The notes under the pieces are model-generated. The model made no database searches, had not been told where the DNA came from, and was given only the letters and a program-made list of their open reading frames with translations. From assembly GCA_020832185.1 (NCBI GenBank), contig JAFIFE010000021.1, positions 1-64,000 of the forward strand: a stretch of 64,000 nt of DNA. The letters run 5' to 3'. Source of the DNA: Alkalibacterium sp. (GTDB lineage: Bacteria > Bacillota > Bacilli > Lactobacillales > Carnobacteriaceae_A). Each line of letters starts with the position of its first letter. Positions within the stretch are counted from its first letter, which is position 1. This document shows, in pieces, positions 38,350 to 50,743 of the stretch. Made by a program: the position numbers and the translations under genes.

Positions 38350-38402
38350 AAATAACCCCCTAAATTCAGTAGAGAATGTTAACTGAATTTAGGGGGTTAT
38401 CT
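38350..38402. terminator. Bidirectional terminator between hslU and plsY
   Basis: AATAACCCCCTAAATTCAGT pairs perfectly with its complement around an 11-nt loop. Confidence 0.88.
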
Positions 38403-38409
38403 TATGTCT

Positions 38410-39012
38410 TTACTTTTTCCTGGAACTGTTTCGGCCAAATGGGACTCTATTTTCTTCACCATTTCTGATGCGTTCAATATTTGAACGGTGTCGAACCACC
38501 ACAATAATCATAGCGATCCATACGATCAGGGCAAATATCCAGTCTCCAACAAATAATGCACCGATTGCAGCAACGATCACAGTTATCAGACTTGCCAGAC
38601 TGACCATGCTGGACGTGTACAGGATGGCTGCCCATAAAATGATCAATAGCCCAAAAAACAATGGCTGAGCGCCTAAAGCAATACCGGCACTTGTAGCGAC
38701 GGCTTTTCCTCCTTTAAAAGAGGCAAATATAGGGAAAACATGTCCAACGACTGCAAAGATCCCGACCACCATGGGATGCAGTGGTACGCCGAGCCAGATC
38801 GGTAATAAAGCTGCAATTGTTCCTTTAGCAATATCCATTATCAAGACAATTGTACCGGCTGTTTTTCCTAGGACTCTATACGTATTCGTCGTTCCCGAGT
38901 TTCCACTTCCGTGTTCTCTAATATCTGTTTGAAAAAAAAGTTTACCTACCCACACACCGGATGGAATCGACCCTAATAGATAAGCTGCTCCTATCACGAG
39001 TATTTCAGTCAC
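38410..39012 (-). CDS. plsY: Glycerol-3-phosphate acyltransferase PlsY
   Basis: PlsY acylates glycerol-3-phosphate with acyl-phosphate, the first step of phospholipid synthesis. The 200-residue membrane protein has about five helices and the motifs GSIPSGVWVGK, EHGSGNSGTTNTYRVLGK and FKGGKAVATSAG. The start is GTG with AAGGAGGA upstream. It is divergent from parE, an order common in Firmicutes. Confidence 0.96.
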   Translation of the reverse strand: MTEILVIGAAYLLGSIPSGVWVGKLFFQTDIREHGSGNSGTTNTYRVLGKTAGTIVLIMDIAKGTIAALLPIWLGVPLHPMVVGIFAVVGHVFPIFASFKGGKAVATSAGIALGAQPLFFGLLIILWAAILYTSSMVSLASLITVIVAAIGALFVGDWIFALIVWIAMIIVVVRHRSNIERIRNGEENRVPFGRNSSRKK

Positions 39013-39237
39013 CTTGGTTCCTCCTTAAATCATACCTTGCACTATCGCCTATTTTACCACGACTGATTAATAATCAACAAACATTTTTAAAAATGACTGA
39101 GATAAAAAATAAGAACAAATGTTTTTTACCAAATATTTAATAGTTATGGTAATATTAATAATGCTTGTACTTTTAAATTTCTGAAGTACGATGAGTCAAG
39201 TAGAGAGTACTCTTTGATAAATAGCAATTGAATGTGA

Positions 39238-41229
<1,992 letters not shown>

Positions 41230-41252
41230 CGAGAAAGGTTTGAAAAATTCAT

Positions 41253-43727
41253 ATGACAAATGAACGAGCAGAAATACAAGAACTGACTTTAGAAGAAGTT
41301 ATGGGTGACCGTTTTGGACGGTACTCTAAATATATTATTCAGGAGCGTGCACTTCCTGACATTCGAGACGGGCTGAAACCTGTACAACGTCGAATTTTGT
41401 ATGCCATGTTTTCTGAAGGAAACACGAACGACAAAGGTTTCAGAAAATCAGCTAAAACAGTGGGTAATGTAATAGGTAATTTCCACCCGCACGGAGACAG
41501 CAGTGTGTATGAAGCGATGGTCAGAATGAGCCAGGACTGGAAAATGAAAACACCCCTGATCGATATGCACGGAAATAACGGGAGCATGGATGGCGATCCG
41601 CCTGCAGCTATGCGTTATACCGAAGCACGTCTGTCTAAAATTGCAGAAGAGCTGCTGAAAGATATTGATAAAGAAACAGTGGACCTCGTCTTAAACTTTG
41701 ATGACACGACGAATGAACCGACTGTGCTGCCTGCACGTTTTCCTAATTTACTAGTCAATGGGGCGACAGGAATATCAGCGGGTTATGCCACTGATATTCC
41801 CCCTCATAACTTAAAAGAGGTCATAGATGCAGCTATTTATTTAGTGTCACATCCAAATGCCTCGATCGACAAATTGATGGAATTTGTCAAAGGACCCGAT
41901 TTCCCGACAGGTGGAACAATCCAGGGGGTCAAAGGACTCAAGTCAGCCTATAAAACAGGCAAAGGCAAAATAGTTGTTCGAAGCAAGACTGAAATAGAGA
42001 CGATGCGCGGCGGGAAAGAACAGATCGTCATTACTGAGATTCCTTATGAAGTGAACAAAGCAACATTGGTTCGTAAAATGGATGAAATCAGACTCAACAA
42101 AAAAATTGAGGGAATTGCTGACGTAAGAGATGAATCTGACCGTACGGGTTTAAGGATCGTTATCGAACTGAAAAAAGATGTGCCTGCTAATGGCATATTG
42201 ATGTATATGCTGAAAAATACTGATTTGCAAGTATCGTATAACCTGAATATGATCGCTATCAACGAAAAACGTCCACAGCAGGTTGGTATACGTGAAATAT
42301 TGACAGCGTATTTAAAACATAAGAGGGAAATCGTTGAAAAACGGACACGATTCTTACTTAATAAAGATATGAAACGGGCACATATCGTTGAAGGGCTGAT
42401 CAAGGCGATTTCAATCCTTGATAAAGTTATTGCGACCATCAGACAAAGTGACAATAAAACTCATGCTAAAGACAATCTAGTCGAAGCCTTTGATTTTACT
42501 GTCATGCAGGCTGAAGCCATTGTCAGTCTTCAGTTATACCGTTTGACAAATACAGACATCACTCAGCTTCAGAAAGAAGCAGATGAGCTGCATGAGCGTA
42601 TGAAAGAGTACAATCTGATCTTGAATGATGAAAAAACGCTTGATAATGTAATCAAGACAGAACTGAAAGAAATCAGAAAACTGTATGCTCAAGACCGTAA
42701 AACAATTATTGAAGATGAAATCGAAGAAATTAAAATCGAAAAAGAAGTCCTTGTTGCAGAAGAAGATGTCGTCGTTTCTGTAACAAAACATGGCTACTTC
42801 AAACGCACAAGCCTGCGTTCATATAGTGCATCCAACCCCGAAGAAGTGGGGCTGAAAGAAGGAGACTACTCTCTCTTCACAGAAAAGATGTCGACACTTG
42901 AACACATCGTTCTGTTCACATCCAAAGGGAATGTGATCAACCGTCCTGTACATGAAATTCCAGATATTAAATGGAAAGACTTGGGACAGCATATTTCTCA
43001 AAGTATCAACCTGGAACAAAAAGAGACGATTATTGCTGTCTTTGGACTAAAAGAATTCAGCGATCAGCAGCGCTTTATTTTCGTCACAAAAGAAGGATAC
43101 ATTAAGCAGACCTTGGCGTCTGAATATGAACCGAAGAGAACGTATCGCTCTCGTTCGGCTACGGCTATTAAACTAAAATCTGATACAGATGAGTGCCTGT
43201 CTGTTTACCTGATAGATGATGACAGCACCTTGGATGTTTTCCTTGTAACTCATCTCGGCTTTGGATTGAGATATAATTTAACAGAAGTTTCAGTGGTTGG
43301 TGCTACAGCGAGTGGTGTGAAATCCATCAATCTGAAGAAAGAAGATTATGTCGTGAACGGTGTTATCTTCAATCCACAAGAAGGCAACAAGAGTGTGATG
43401 CTGGTCACGCATAGAGGCTCTGTCAAGAAAATGAACATGAGAGAGTTTGATCTTATTTCCAGAGCTAAACGAGGACTTCTAGTGTTAAGAGAACTTAAAA
43501 ACAAACCACATCGTATTGCTCTTGTTATTGATGTGGAAGATAAGAATGATGAACTGACAATCGTCACGAGCAAAAACGCAACAGTCACTATCATGCCGAA
43601 AGACTATGCATTCAGTGACCGATACAGTAATGGTTCATTTATTTTAGATGAAGATTCTGACGGTGTACCCGTTGATTCATTTAAATCCAATGTTGTTCTA
43701 ATTGAAGAAGAACCGAAAGAGAAATAA
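41253..43727 (+). CDS. parC: DNA topoisomerase IV subunit A
   Basis: ParC cleaves and rejoins DNA for topoisomerase IV. The quinolone region reads [14 protein letters not shown] with S83 and E87 at the positions altered in resistant strains, so this is the unaltered form. The catalytic tyrosine is in [11 protein letters not shown] long coiled coil (about 440-490) and a C-terminal beta-pinwheel follow. Length 824 residues. The start has only a weak ribosome binding site, so it may depend on parE translation. Confidence 0.95.
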   Translation: MTNERAEIQELTLEEVMGDRFGRYSKYIIQERALPDIRDGLKPVQRRILYAMFSEGNTNDKGFRKSAKTVGNVIGNFHPHGDSSVYEAMVRMSQDWKMKTPLIDMHGNNGSMDGDPPAAMRYTEARLSKIAEELLKDIDKETVDLVLNFDDTTNEPTVLPARFPNLLVNGATGISAGYATDIPPHNLKEVIDAAIYLVSHPNASIDKLMEFVKGPDFPTGGTIQGVKGLKSAYKTGKGKIVVRSKTEIETMRGGKEQIVITEIPYEVNKATLVRKMDEIRLNKKIEGIADVRDESDRTGLRIVIELKKDVPANGILMYMLKNTDLQVSYNLNMIAINEKRPQQVGIREILTAYLKHKREIVEKRTRFLLNKDMKRAHIVEGLIKAISILDKVIATIRQSDNKTHAKDNLVEAFDFTVMQAEAIVSLQLYRLTNTDITQLQKEADELHERMKEYNLILNDEKTLDNVIKTELKEIRKLYAQDRKTIIEDEIEEIKIEKEVLVAEEDVVVSVTKHGYFKRTSLRSYSASNPEEVGLKEGDYSLFTEKMSTLEHIVLFTSKGNVINRPVHEIPDIKWKDLGQHISQSINLEQKETIIAVFGLKEFSDQQRFIFVTKEGYIKQTLASEYEPKRTYRSRSATAIKLKSDTDECLSVYLIDDDSTLDVFLVTHLGFGLRYNLTEVSVVGATASGVKSINLKKEDYVVNGVIFNPQEGNKSVMLVTHRGSVKKMNMREFDLISRAKRGLLVLRELKNKPHRIALVIDVEDKNDELTIVTSKNATVTIMPKDYAFSDRYSNGSFILDEDSDGVPVDSFKSNVVLIEEEPKEK

Positions 43728-43770
43728 ATGAATTGGCTGGAACAAAAGAGTCAGCCAAATGGTAAAGAAT

Positions 43771-43822
43771 AGAAAAACAGCGTCCCTTTTGTAGATTTTT
43801 ACAAAACGGACGCTGTTTTTCT
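43771..43822 (+). terminator. Terminator of parC
   Basis: AAAAACAGCGTCCCTTTTGTA pairs with its near complement around a T-rich loop, ending in TTTTTC. Just before it, positions about 43746-43762 (AAAGAGTCAGCCAAATGG) resemble the end of the 52-bp repeat unit described next. Confidence 0.85.
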
Positions 43823-43830
43823 TTCAAAAT

Positions 43831-44083
43831 GTGGTGTGTTAGGCAGTGCTCACTGATAAATATATTTCGAGTCCAGCCCAATGGGGTGTGCTAGGTAATA
43901 CTCACTGATAAATATGTTTTGAGTATTGCCAAATGAGGTGTGATAGGCAGTGCTCACTTATAAATATATTTTGAGTATTGCCAAATGGGGTGTGCTAGGT
44001 AATACTCACTGATAAATATATTTCGAGTCCAGCCAAATGAGGTGTAATAGGTAGAACTCACTAAAAAATGCGAAGTGAGTGGC
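43831..44083. repeat. Array of 52-bp tandem direct repeats (four full units and one partial)
   Basis: Units start at 43831, 43883, 43935 and 43987, each exactly 52 bp, and a fifth diverged and shortened unit starts at 44039. Each has GGTGTG, then an arm ending CTCACT or CTCACTT, an AT-rich loop (GATAAATAT), and a second arm TTGAGTATTGCCAAAT or TCGAGTCCAGCCAAAT. The arms pair: in unit 2 AATACTCA with TGAGTATT, and in unit 3 two G-U pairs replace A-T pairs. Unit 5 has ACTCACT/AGTGAGT. A period of 52 is not a multiple of three, so the array is not a protein repeat. The rest of the 594-bp gap (44084-44261) shows no gene; a 7-bp inverted repeat ACTTAGG/CCTAAGT brackets 44096-44178. Confidence 0.93.
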
Positions 44084-44261
44084 GGGCTAAACGGAACTTA
44101 GGTATGACTGCATCAGAGAAATTCAACGAGTTCTACTATAGATGAATTCAAGATAGTGGATAGTTTAGAATCCTAAGTAAAAGGGGACTTGTGTGACTCA
44201 AACAACACTAAATATGCGACTATCGAAGCAAACGAAATTTTCAAAAAGGAAGGAAAAATGC

Positions 44262-44315
44262 AAAAAGCATTCTCCACTTTCTTTTGATTGGAAGAAAGTG
44301 GAGAATGCTTATTTT
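44262..44315 (-). terminator. Terminator of the K+ channel gene
   Basis: On the minus strand the stem GCATTCTCCACTTTCTT and its complement is followed by T-rich sequence. It lies right after the channel gene stop and may also stop plus-strand transcripts from the repeat region. Confidence 0.85.
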
Positions 44316-44321
44316 ACCCTA

Positions 44322-45326
44322 TTACGATTCGGCTAGTACTTTCAGTCTGTTCAAGTCCTCGTCTTCACCTAGTACTATTAATGTTTGTCCAGGTGTGAGC
44401 AGATAATCTTTAGTAGGATTGAATACGATCTCTTCAGAACCTGCTTCTTTTATTGCGATAATAATCAAATCAGTTTGTTCTGGTATATTGGCATCCATTA
44501 GAGTTTTATGGCTTAATCTTGAATTGTGTTTAATTACAACTTCATTCAAATTTAAATCGATCTTACCTGAATGTGTAATGGTATCCAAAAAGGCTATCAC
44601 ATTCGGTTTAAGTATCATGGAAGCCATGCGGTGCCCACCAATTTCATTAGGGGATACGGTCTTATCGGCTCCCGCTCGAATAAGTTTTTCGTGGGAATCG
44701 TGGGTGATTGCACGTGCCACAATATGCAGATCGGGATTCAACTGACGTGCAGAGAGGACTGCATACAAATTATTGGCATCGTTATTCAACGAAGCAACTA
44801 AGGCCTTTGCTCTGGAAATACCTGCTTTTTCAAGTATTTCATCTGATGTTGCATCGCCTTGGAAGGCGATAACAGAACTATACTCTCTTACCGCTTCGAG
44901 TTTTTCCTGCTCAAATTCGATAACTACGAATTTAGCGTTTTCCTTTTCTAAAGACTGAATAATGTGCTGGCCCGTTTCACCTGCCCCACATACGATAATA
45001 TGATCTTTCATTTCACTAAGTTGATCTTTCATCTTTTGTTCCCTCCAAGCTTCTCTTAATTTTCCGCCAAAGAAATACCCAATCAATTGTGACCCTGAAT
45101 ACCCAAGTGTTCCAAGGCTGAAGAAAATAAGAACGACCGTGAACAGTTTTGCATAGGATGTCATGGGAGCTACTTCCTGGTAGCCAACTGTTGACATGGT
45201 GATGATGGTCATGTAAACCGCATCTATAATCGACACATCAAGTAGGAGATAGTATCCGACCGTTCCTACGATTATAATGGTGACTAGAAGATATAACACA
45301 TGAAAAGTCCTTTTACGCTGCTGCAA
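44322..45326 (-). CDS. Potassium channel protein with TrkA-N/RCK domain
   Basis: This is a two-helix K+ channel with a C-terminal regulatory domain (Kch/MthK type). Two membrane helices (about 9-28 and 59-82) flank the pore loop with the filter TVGYQE at residues 46-51, where most channels have TVGYGD. The RCK domain starts with IIVCGAGETGQHI (Rossmann GxGxxG) and ends with a TrkA-C domain (about 265-334). TTG at 45326 is the start, with AAGGAG 8 nt upstream; the frame is open to 45371. Ligand gating is inferred from the family. Confidence 0.9.
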   Translation of the reverse strand: MQQRKRTFHVLYLLVTIIIVGTVGYYLLLDVSIIDAVYMTIITMSTVGYQEVAPMTSYAKLFTVVLIFFSLGTLGYSGSQLIGYFFGGKLREAWREQKMKDQLSEMKDHIIVCGAGETGQHIIQSLEKENAKFVVIEFEQEKLEAVREYSSVIAFQGDATSDEILEKAGISRAKALVASLNNDANNLYAVLSARQLNPDLHIVARAITHDSHEKLIRAGADKTVSPNEIGGHRMASMILKPNVIAFLDTITHSGKIDLNLNEVVIKHNSRLSHKTLMDANIPEQTDLIIIAIKEAGSEEIVFNPTKDYLLTPGQTLIVLGEDEDLNRLKVLAES

Positions 45327-45439
45327 ATGATCCACTCCTTCTCCATAAGATAGTCTTGTTAATTTTAGCATTAATAAAAATAAAGAGATAGAGAGAACTT
45401 TCGAACGTGCTTTTAGAATGAAAGTGTACTAAAAAAGAA

Positions 45440-45485
45440 CATAAAAAAACGGAACTGAAATGAATTTTCAGTTCCGTTCCGTTTT
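45440..45485 (-). terminator. Terminator of adhE
   Basis: On the minus strand GGAACTGAAA and its complement form a 10-bp stem with a 5-nt loop, followed by GTTTTTTT. Confidence 0.85.
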
Positions 45486-45496
45486 CCTATTTTTTA

Positions 45497-48094
45497 TTAC
45501 CCTTTAAAAGCTGCGCGGTAAACTTCAGCCAGTTCTTTAACTAAAGGCATTTTTGGATTGGCAGTTGTACACTGATCTCCAAATGCGCGTTCAGCCATGT
45601 CGTCGACAACTGTTTCAAATTCTTTTTTATCCACGCCATTTTCTTTAATACTCATTGGAATGTTTAATTGTTTTGCAAGGTCATAGATTGCTTTGATTAA
45701 GCTGTCTACACCTTCTTGAGTTGTGCTTGCTGGTAAACCTAGTGCTTTGGAGATTTCAGCATAACGCTCATCAGCAATAAAGTGTTCATATTTAGGAAAC
45801 GCAACGAATTTTGTTGGTTTCTTCGCATTATAGCGAATGACATGTGGCAGCAAGATAGAGTTAGCACGTCCGTGGGCAATGTGGAACTCTGCACCTAATT
45901 TGTGAGCCAAACTATGGTTGATCCCAAGGAAGGCATTTGCAAATGCCATACCGGCGATTGTTGATGCGTTATGCATTTTTTCTCTTGCTACTTCGTCATC
46001 GCCATTTGAGTAGGCAGTAGGCAGGTGTTTGAATACTAGCTGGATCGCTTTGATAGCTAATCCATCAGTGTAGTCATTTGCCATATTAGATACATACGCT
46101 TCAATTGCATGAGTCAGTACGTCCATACCTGTATCAGCAGTGACTACTTTAGGCACACTCATCACAAACTGAGGATCGATGATTGCGACATCTGGTGTTA
46201 ATTCGTAATCTGCTAAAGGATACTTGATATTATTTTCTGTATCAGTAATTACTGCAAAGGATGTCACTTCAGAACCTGTACCTGATGTAGTAGGGATGGC
46301 AACAAATTGTGCTTTTCCTCCAAGAGTAGGGTACTTGTACACACGTTTACGAATATCCATGAATTTCTGTTTAATGCCATTGAAATCTGTATCAGGGTGT
46401 TCGTAGAATAACCACATCCCTTTCGCTGCATCCATTGGAGATCCGCCGCCAAGTGCAATGATTACATCTGGCTGGAAGGCTGCCATAGCTTCTGCACCTT
46501 TTAGGACTGTTTCTTTAGATGGATCTGCTTCAACATCTGAGAATATCTCACAGTGAACATATTCTTTACGGTTACGCAGGTGGTAGAGGACACGGTCCAC
46601 ATAGCCTAATTCAACCATCATTGGATCCGTTACGATAAATGCTTTCTTGATATCTGGCATTTTAGCTAGATACTGTACAGAGTTACGTTCAAAATAAACT
46701 TTTGGTGGAATCTTGAACCACTGCATATTGTTTGCGCGTTTAGCACGTTTTTTAACATTGATCAAATGCATTGTACTGACGTTAGTAGACACTGAGTTCC
46801 CTCCAAATGAGCCACATCCTAAAGTTAGAGATGGAAGATAAGCATTATAAATATCACCAATTGCGCCTTGAGAAGAAGGTGCGTTTACAATTAGACGACC
46901 AGCTTTCATACGTCTGTCAAACTCACTGATGATGTCGTCATTGTTTGAGTGGATAACTGCTGAGTGTCCCAGTCCTCCGAAAGCAAGCATTTCTTCAGCA
47001 CGTTTGATGCCTTCTTTAGAATCATTCACTTTATAAGCGGCTAATACTGGACTCAGTTTTTCTCTTGAAAGAGGATACTCTCTACCGACACCAGGGTATT
47101 CAGCTACTAAAATTTTAGTTTCTTCAGGTACAGTCACGTTAGCCATTTTAGCTATCTGGTAAGCTGAACGTCCTACAATATCCGGATTTAAATGATTCTC
47201 TTCAGAAACCATTAATTTCTCAACTAGAAGTCTTTCGTCTTTAGATAAGAAGTGGCATCCATTAGCAATCATTTCTGCTTTTACATCTTCATACACTTCT
47301 TTATCAGCAATAACAGCTTGTTCTGATGCACAGATCATTCCGTTATCGAATGTTTTGGATAGGATCAAGTCATTGGTTGCACGTTTAATGTTTGCTGTTT
47401 TTTCAATGTAGCAAGGGACGTTACCGGCACCAACACCTAGAGCAGGTTTACCTGAACTATATGCTGATTTAACCATTCCTGATCCACCCGTTGCTAAAAT
47501 AGTAGCGACTCCATCATGTTTCATTAATGTTTGTGTAGCTTCGATTGAAGGTTTGCCTACCCACTGAATACAGTGTTCAGGTGCACCAGCTTTAACAGCC
47601 GCATCGTATACGGCTTTAGCAGCAGCAACACTTGATTTCTGTGCGGAAGGGTGGAAGGCAAAAATGATTGGGTTACCTGTTTTAATAGAAATCATTGATT
47701 TGAAAATTGTTGTTGAAGTCGGGTTAGTTACAGGAGTTACTCCGGCTATTACTCCGACTGGTTCAGCAATTTCAACAGTTCCTTCATGAACGTTTTCGTT
47801 AATGACTCCAATAGTCTTGTCATCCTTGATGCTGTGGTAGATGTATTCTGATGCGAAGATATTTTTAACGATTTTATCTTCATATACACCTCGGCCAGTT
47901 TCCTGAACAGCCAGTTTAGCTAGAATCATGTGCTGATCTAGTGCTGCAAGGGCCATTTCCTTGACGATCTTATCGATTTGCTCCTGATTGAGTTTGTACA
48001 TATTATTCAATGCTGTTTTCGCATTCGTGACTAAATGATCGATATCTGTCTGAACGTTTGTTACTTTTTCTTTTTTATCTAGTACTTTTACCAT
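45497..48094 (-). CDS. adhE: Bifunctional acetaldehyde-CoA/alcohol dehydrogenase AdhE
   Basis: AdhE turns acetyl-CoA to acetaldehyde and then ethanol, using two NADH. The aldehyde dehydrogenase half has PVTNPTSTTIFKS and the catalytic Cys in DNGMICASEQ. The iron-dependent alcohol dehydrogenase half has GGGSPMDAAKGMW, and the iron ligands lie in the segments ITDTE... to GINHSLAHKLG and FHIAHGRANSI. The 865 residues cover both halves. The start at 48094 has TGGAGGG upstream. It is divergent from pflBA, with which it forms the anaerobic acetyl-CoA branch. Confidence 0.97.
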   Translation of the reverse strand: MVKVLDKKEKVTNVQTDIDHLVTNAKTALNNMYKLNQEQIDKIVKEMALAALDQHMILAKLAVQETGRGVYEDKIVKNIFASEYIYHSIKDDKTIGVINENVHEGTVEIAEPVGVIAGVTPVTNPTSTTIFKSMISIKTGNPIIFAFHPSAQKSSVAAAKAVYDAAVKAGAPEHCIQWVGKPSIEATQTLMKHDGVATILATGGSGMVKSAYSSGKPALGVGAGNVPCYIEKTANIKRATNDLILSKTFDNGMICASEQAVIADKEVYEDVKAEMIANGCHFLSKDERLLVEKLMVSEENHLNPDIVGRSAYQIAKMANVTVPEETKILVAEYPGVGREYPLSREKLSPVLAAYKVNDSKEGIKRAEEMLAFGGLGHSAVIHSNNDDIISEFDRRMKAGRLIVNAPSSQGAIGDIYNAYLPSLTLGCGSFGGNSVSTNVSTMHLINVKKRAKRANNMQWFKIPPKVYFERNSVQYLAKMPDIKKAFIVTDPMMVELGYVDRVLYHLRNRKEYVHCEIFSDVEADPSKETVLKGAEAMAAFQPDVIIALGGGSPMDAAKGMWLFYEHPDTDFNGIKQKFMDIRKRVYKYPTLGGKAQFVAIPTTSGTGSEVTSFAVITDTENNIKYPLADYELTPDVAIIDPQFVMSVPKVVTADTGMDVLTHAIEAYVSNMANDYTDGLAIKAIQLVFKHLPTAYSNGDDEVAREKMHNASTIAGMAFANAFLGINHSLAHKLGAEFHIAHGRANSILLPHVIRYNAKKPTKFVAFPKYEHFIADERYAEISKALGLPASTTQEGVDSLIKAIYDLAKQLNIPMSIKENGVDKKEFETVVDDMAERAFGDQCTTANPKMPLVKELAEVYRAAFKG

Positions 48095-48242
48095 AATGGT
48101 TCCCTCCATAATGTGTGTGAAGTATTGAGCATGAGTGAGTTTAAATATAATCTTCCCTCATGTACATCGATCATCAGATCGTTATTTAGAAGAAAGACCG
48201 CTTGCTCAATGCTTAATCACAATTGTTTTTATTTACAAACAC

Positions 48243-48306
48243 ATCATAGCATAGTGAATTCGCTTGCATAAAATTGGAATTGTGTCTATTTTGTGACATA
48301 TTGTGA
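48243..48306. promoter_or_regulatory. adhE promoter region with cre-like site and phased TTGTGA motifs
   Basis: On the minus strand an extended -10 (TGCTATGAT, with TATGAT at 48243-48248) lies about 150 bp before adhE. Overlapping the promoter is TGAATTCGCTTGCA (48255-48268), which fits the CcpA cre consensus with one mismatch. Next to it are TTGTGT (48280-48285) and two TTGTGA (48291-48296, 48301-48306), spaced about one helix turn. TTGTGA is a half-site of Rex and of Crp/Fnr-type regulators. The full adhE-pflB gap (48095-48442) contains no gene. Confidence 0.55.
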
Positions 48307-48373
48307 TGTGATGAGCAATTGATAAAAAACTGAGTTCAGCTTACTTATTGTCACTAATTGTTCACTTATTCAC

Positions 48374-48402
48374 TTGAGTAAAGTAAGTTAATGTGATATT
48401 AT
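48374..48402 (+). promoter_or_regulatory. Predicted promoter of pflB
   Basis: TTGAGT (48374-48379) and TATTAT (48397-48402) are 17 bp apart, 40 bp before the pflB start. Confidence 0.6.
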
Positions 48403-48442
48403 GAACATGTAGAAAAACGTGATATACAAAGGAGAATTGATT

Positions 48443-50704
48443 ATGGAAAAGCAACGAACTGAAGAAATGTCCCTTGAAACATTGTGGGAAGGGTTTAAAG
48501 GAAGTCAATGGAAAGAGTCCATCGATGTCCGTCATTTTATTCAAAGCAACTATACTCCATATGATGGAGATGAATCTTTTCTAGAAGGGCCAACTTCTGA
48601 AACTGAAGCATTATGGGCTCAGGTCATGGACTTGAACAAGCTGGAACGTGAAGCTGGCGGTATGCTGGATATGGATACTGAAGTAGTGTCTACAATTACA
48701 TCTCATGGGCCTGCTTACTTAACTAAAGACAAAGAAAAAGTAGTCGGTTTCCAGACGGATAAACCATTCAAACGCTCATTGCAGCCTTTTGGCGGGATTC
48801 GAATGATGGAACAGGCAGCTGAATCTTACGGCTTTGAAATTGATCCGTTTTTATCACATGTATTTAGAGACTGGAGAAAGACTCATAATGAAGGTGTATT
48901 CAATGCTTACACACCAGAAATGAGAGATGCACGTCGTACAGGAATCATAACCGGCTTACCAGATGCTTATGGCCGTGGCCGTATCATCGGTGACTATCGC
49001 CGAGTGGCATTATACGGAGTGGATCGTCTGATTCAGGAAAAAGAAAACGACAAAGCTCTTTCAGATAAAGCAATGATGAGCGAAGAAATTATTCGTAAAC
49101 GTGAAGAGCTCAGCGATCAGATTAAAGCGCTGCATGAGCTGAAAGAATTAGGAAACATTTACGGGTTTGACATTTCACGTCCAGCTAAAACAGCTGTAGA
49201 AGCCTTCCAGTGGTTGTATCTTGGCTACCTTGCAGCAATTAAAGAACAAAATGGTGCAGCCATGTCCCTGGGACGTACATCAACATTCCTTGATATCTAT
49301 ATCGAAAGAGATATCAAAGAAGGCGTAATGACCGAAGTGGAAGCACAGGAATTAGTCGATCACTTTGTCATGAAGCTGCGTCTAGTGAAATTTGCCCGTA
49401 CACCTGAATATAACGAATTGTTCTCTGGAGATCCAACATGGGTAACAGAAGCAATCGGAGGAATCGGAATCGATGGGCGTCACTTAGTGACTAAGAACAG
49501 CTACCGTTTCCTGAATACTCTAAGTAACTTAGGGCCAGCTCCAGAGCCGAACTTAACGGTTTTATGGTCAACAAAATTGCCATCTTCATTTAAAAACTAC
49601 TGTTCAAAAGTATCGATCGAAAGTAGTGCTGTTCAATACGAAAATGACGACATCATGCGTGAAGAGTGGGGCGACGATTACGGCATTGCCTGCTGTGTGT
49701 CCGCTATGCCGATCGGCAAGCAAATGCAGTTCTTCGGTGCTCGTGCCAACTTGGCTAAAGCATTGCTTTATGCAATCAACGGTGGAGTAGATGAGGTATA
49801 TAAAACACAAGCTGGACCTAAGTTCCGTCCAATTACTTCCGACATTCTAGACTATGATGAAGTCATTGAAAAGTATGATGATATGCTGGACTGGTTATCA
49901 GGCATGTACATTAATACATTGAATATCATCCACTACATGCATGACAAGTACAGTTATGAAAGTATTGAAATGGGTCTTCATGATTCTGATGTTGTCCGCA
50001 CAATGGCAACAGGTATTGCTGGATTCTCAGTAACGGTCGACTCTTTATCAGCTATCAAATATGCAAAAGTTAAAGTCATTCGTGACGAAAATGGGCTGGC
50101 AGTCGATTATGAAATCGAAGGCGATTATCCTAAATACGGAAATAATGATGACCGTGTTGATGATATTGCGATCGAACTTTTGAAAAAATTCATGGGTAAA
50201 GTGAAAAAACACCCAACATACAGAAATGCTGTTCATACTACTTCGATTTTAACGATTACCTCAAACGTTGTGTATGGTAAGAAAACAGGAAACACACCAG
50301 ATGGCAGAAGAGCCGGTGTTCCATTTGCTCCTGGTGCGAACCCATTACACGGAAGAGATACAAACGGTGCTCTTGCAAGTTTGAACTCAGTCGCCAAACT
50401 CCCATACAAAGAATCACTAGATGGGATCTCTAACACATTCTCTATTGTGCCTAAAGCTTTAGGCAAAGAAGAAGATACGCAAAAACGTAATCTGTCAGCA
50501 ATGCTTGATGGGTATGTGAAAAAAGGCGGGCATCACCTGAATGTCAACGCGTTAAATCGTGAAACATTAGAAGATGCGATGAATCACCCGGAAGAATATC
50601 CACAGTTGACGATTCGTGTATCAGGTTACGCGGTCAACTTCATTAAATTGACAAAAGAACAGCAAATGGATGTATTAAGCAGAACATTCCATGACAATAT
50701 GTAA
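48443..50704 (+). CDS. pflB: Formate acetyltransferase (pyruvate formate-lyase)
   Basis: PFL splits pyruvate with CoA to acetyl-CoA and formate under anaerobic conditions. The adjacent catalytic cysteines are in [13 protein letters not shown] and the glycyl radical site is RVSGYAVNF, with the Gly at about residue 728 of 753. The start at 48443 has AAAGGAG upstream. Its activase is encoded 39 nt downstream, and adhE is divergent. Confidence 0.97.
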   Translation: MEKQRTEEMSLETLWEGFKGSQWKESIDVRHFIQSNYTPYDGDESFLEGPTSETEALWAQVMDLNKLEREAGGMLDMDTEVVSTITSHGPAYLTKDKEKVVGFQTDKPFKRSLQPFGGIRMMEQAAESYGFEIDPFLSHVFRDWRKTHNEGVFNAYTPEMRDARRTGIITGLPDAYGRGRIIGDYRRVALYGVDRLIQEKENDKALSDKAMMSEEIIRKREELSDQIKALHELKELGNIYGFDISRPAKTAVEAFQWLYLGYLAAIKEQNGAAMSLGRTSTFLDIYIERDIKEGVMTEVEAQELVDHFVMKLRLVKFARTPEYNELFSGDPTWVTEAIGGIGIDGRHLVTKNSYRFLNTLSNLGPAPEPNLTVLWSTKLPSSFKNYCSKVSIESSAVQYENDDIMREEWGDDYGIACCVSAMPIGKQMQFFGARANLAKALLYAINGGVDEVYKTQAGPKFRPITSDILDYDEVIEKYDDMLDWLSGMYINTLNIIHYMHDKYSYESIEMGLHDSDVVRTMATGIAGFSVTVDSLSAIKYAKVKVIRDENGLAVDYEIEGDYPKYGNNDDRVDDIAIELLKKFMGKVKKHPTYRNAVHTTSILTITSNVVYGKKTGNTPDGRRAGVPFAPGANPLHGRDTNGALASLNSVAKLPYKESLDGISNTFSIVPKALGKEEDTQKRNLSAMLDGYVKKGGHHLNVNALNRETLEDAMNHPEEYPQLTIRVSGYAVNFIKLTKEQQMDVLSRTFHDNM

Positions 50705-50743
50705 AACAAGTCGGTAAGGGACTTAATTATAGGGGGAGCAAAA

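Noticed and set aside
43831-44083. CRISPR array reading of the 52-bp repeats
   Set aside because: The whole 52-bp period is repeated with no variable spacers, and no cas genes are in the window.
48291-48308. A standard Rex box in front of adhE
   Set aside because: The second half is in direct, not inverted, orientation (TTGTGA again and not TCACAA).
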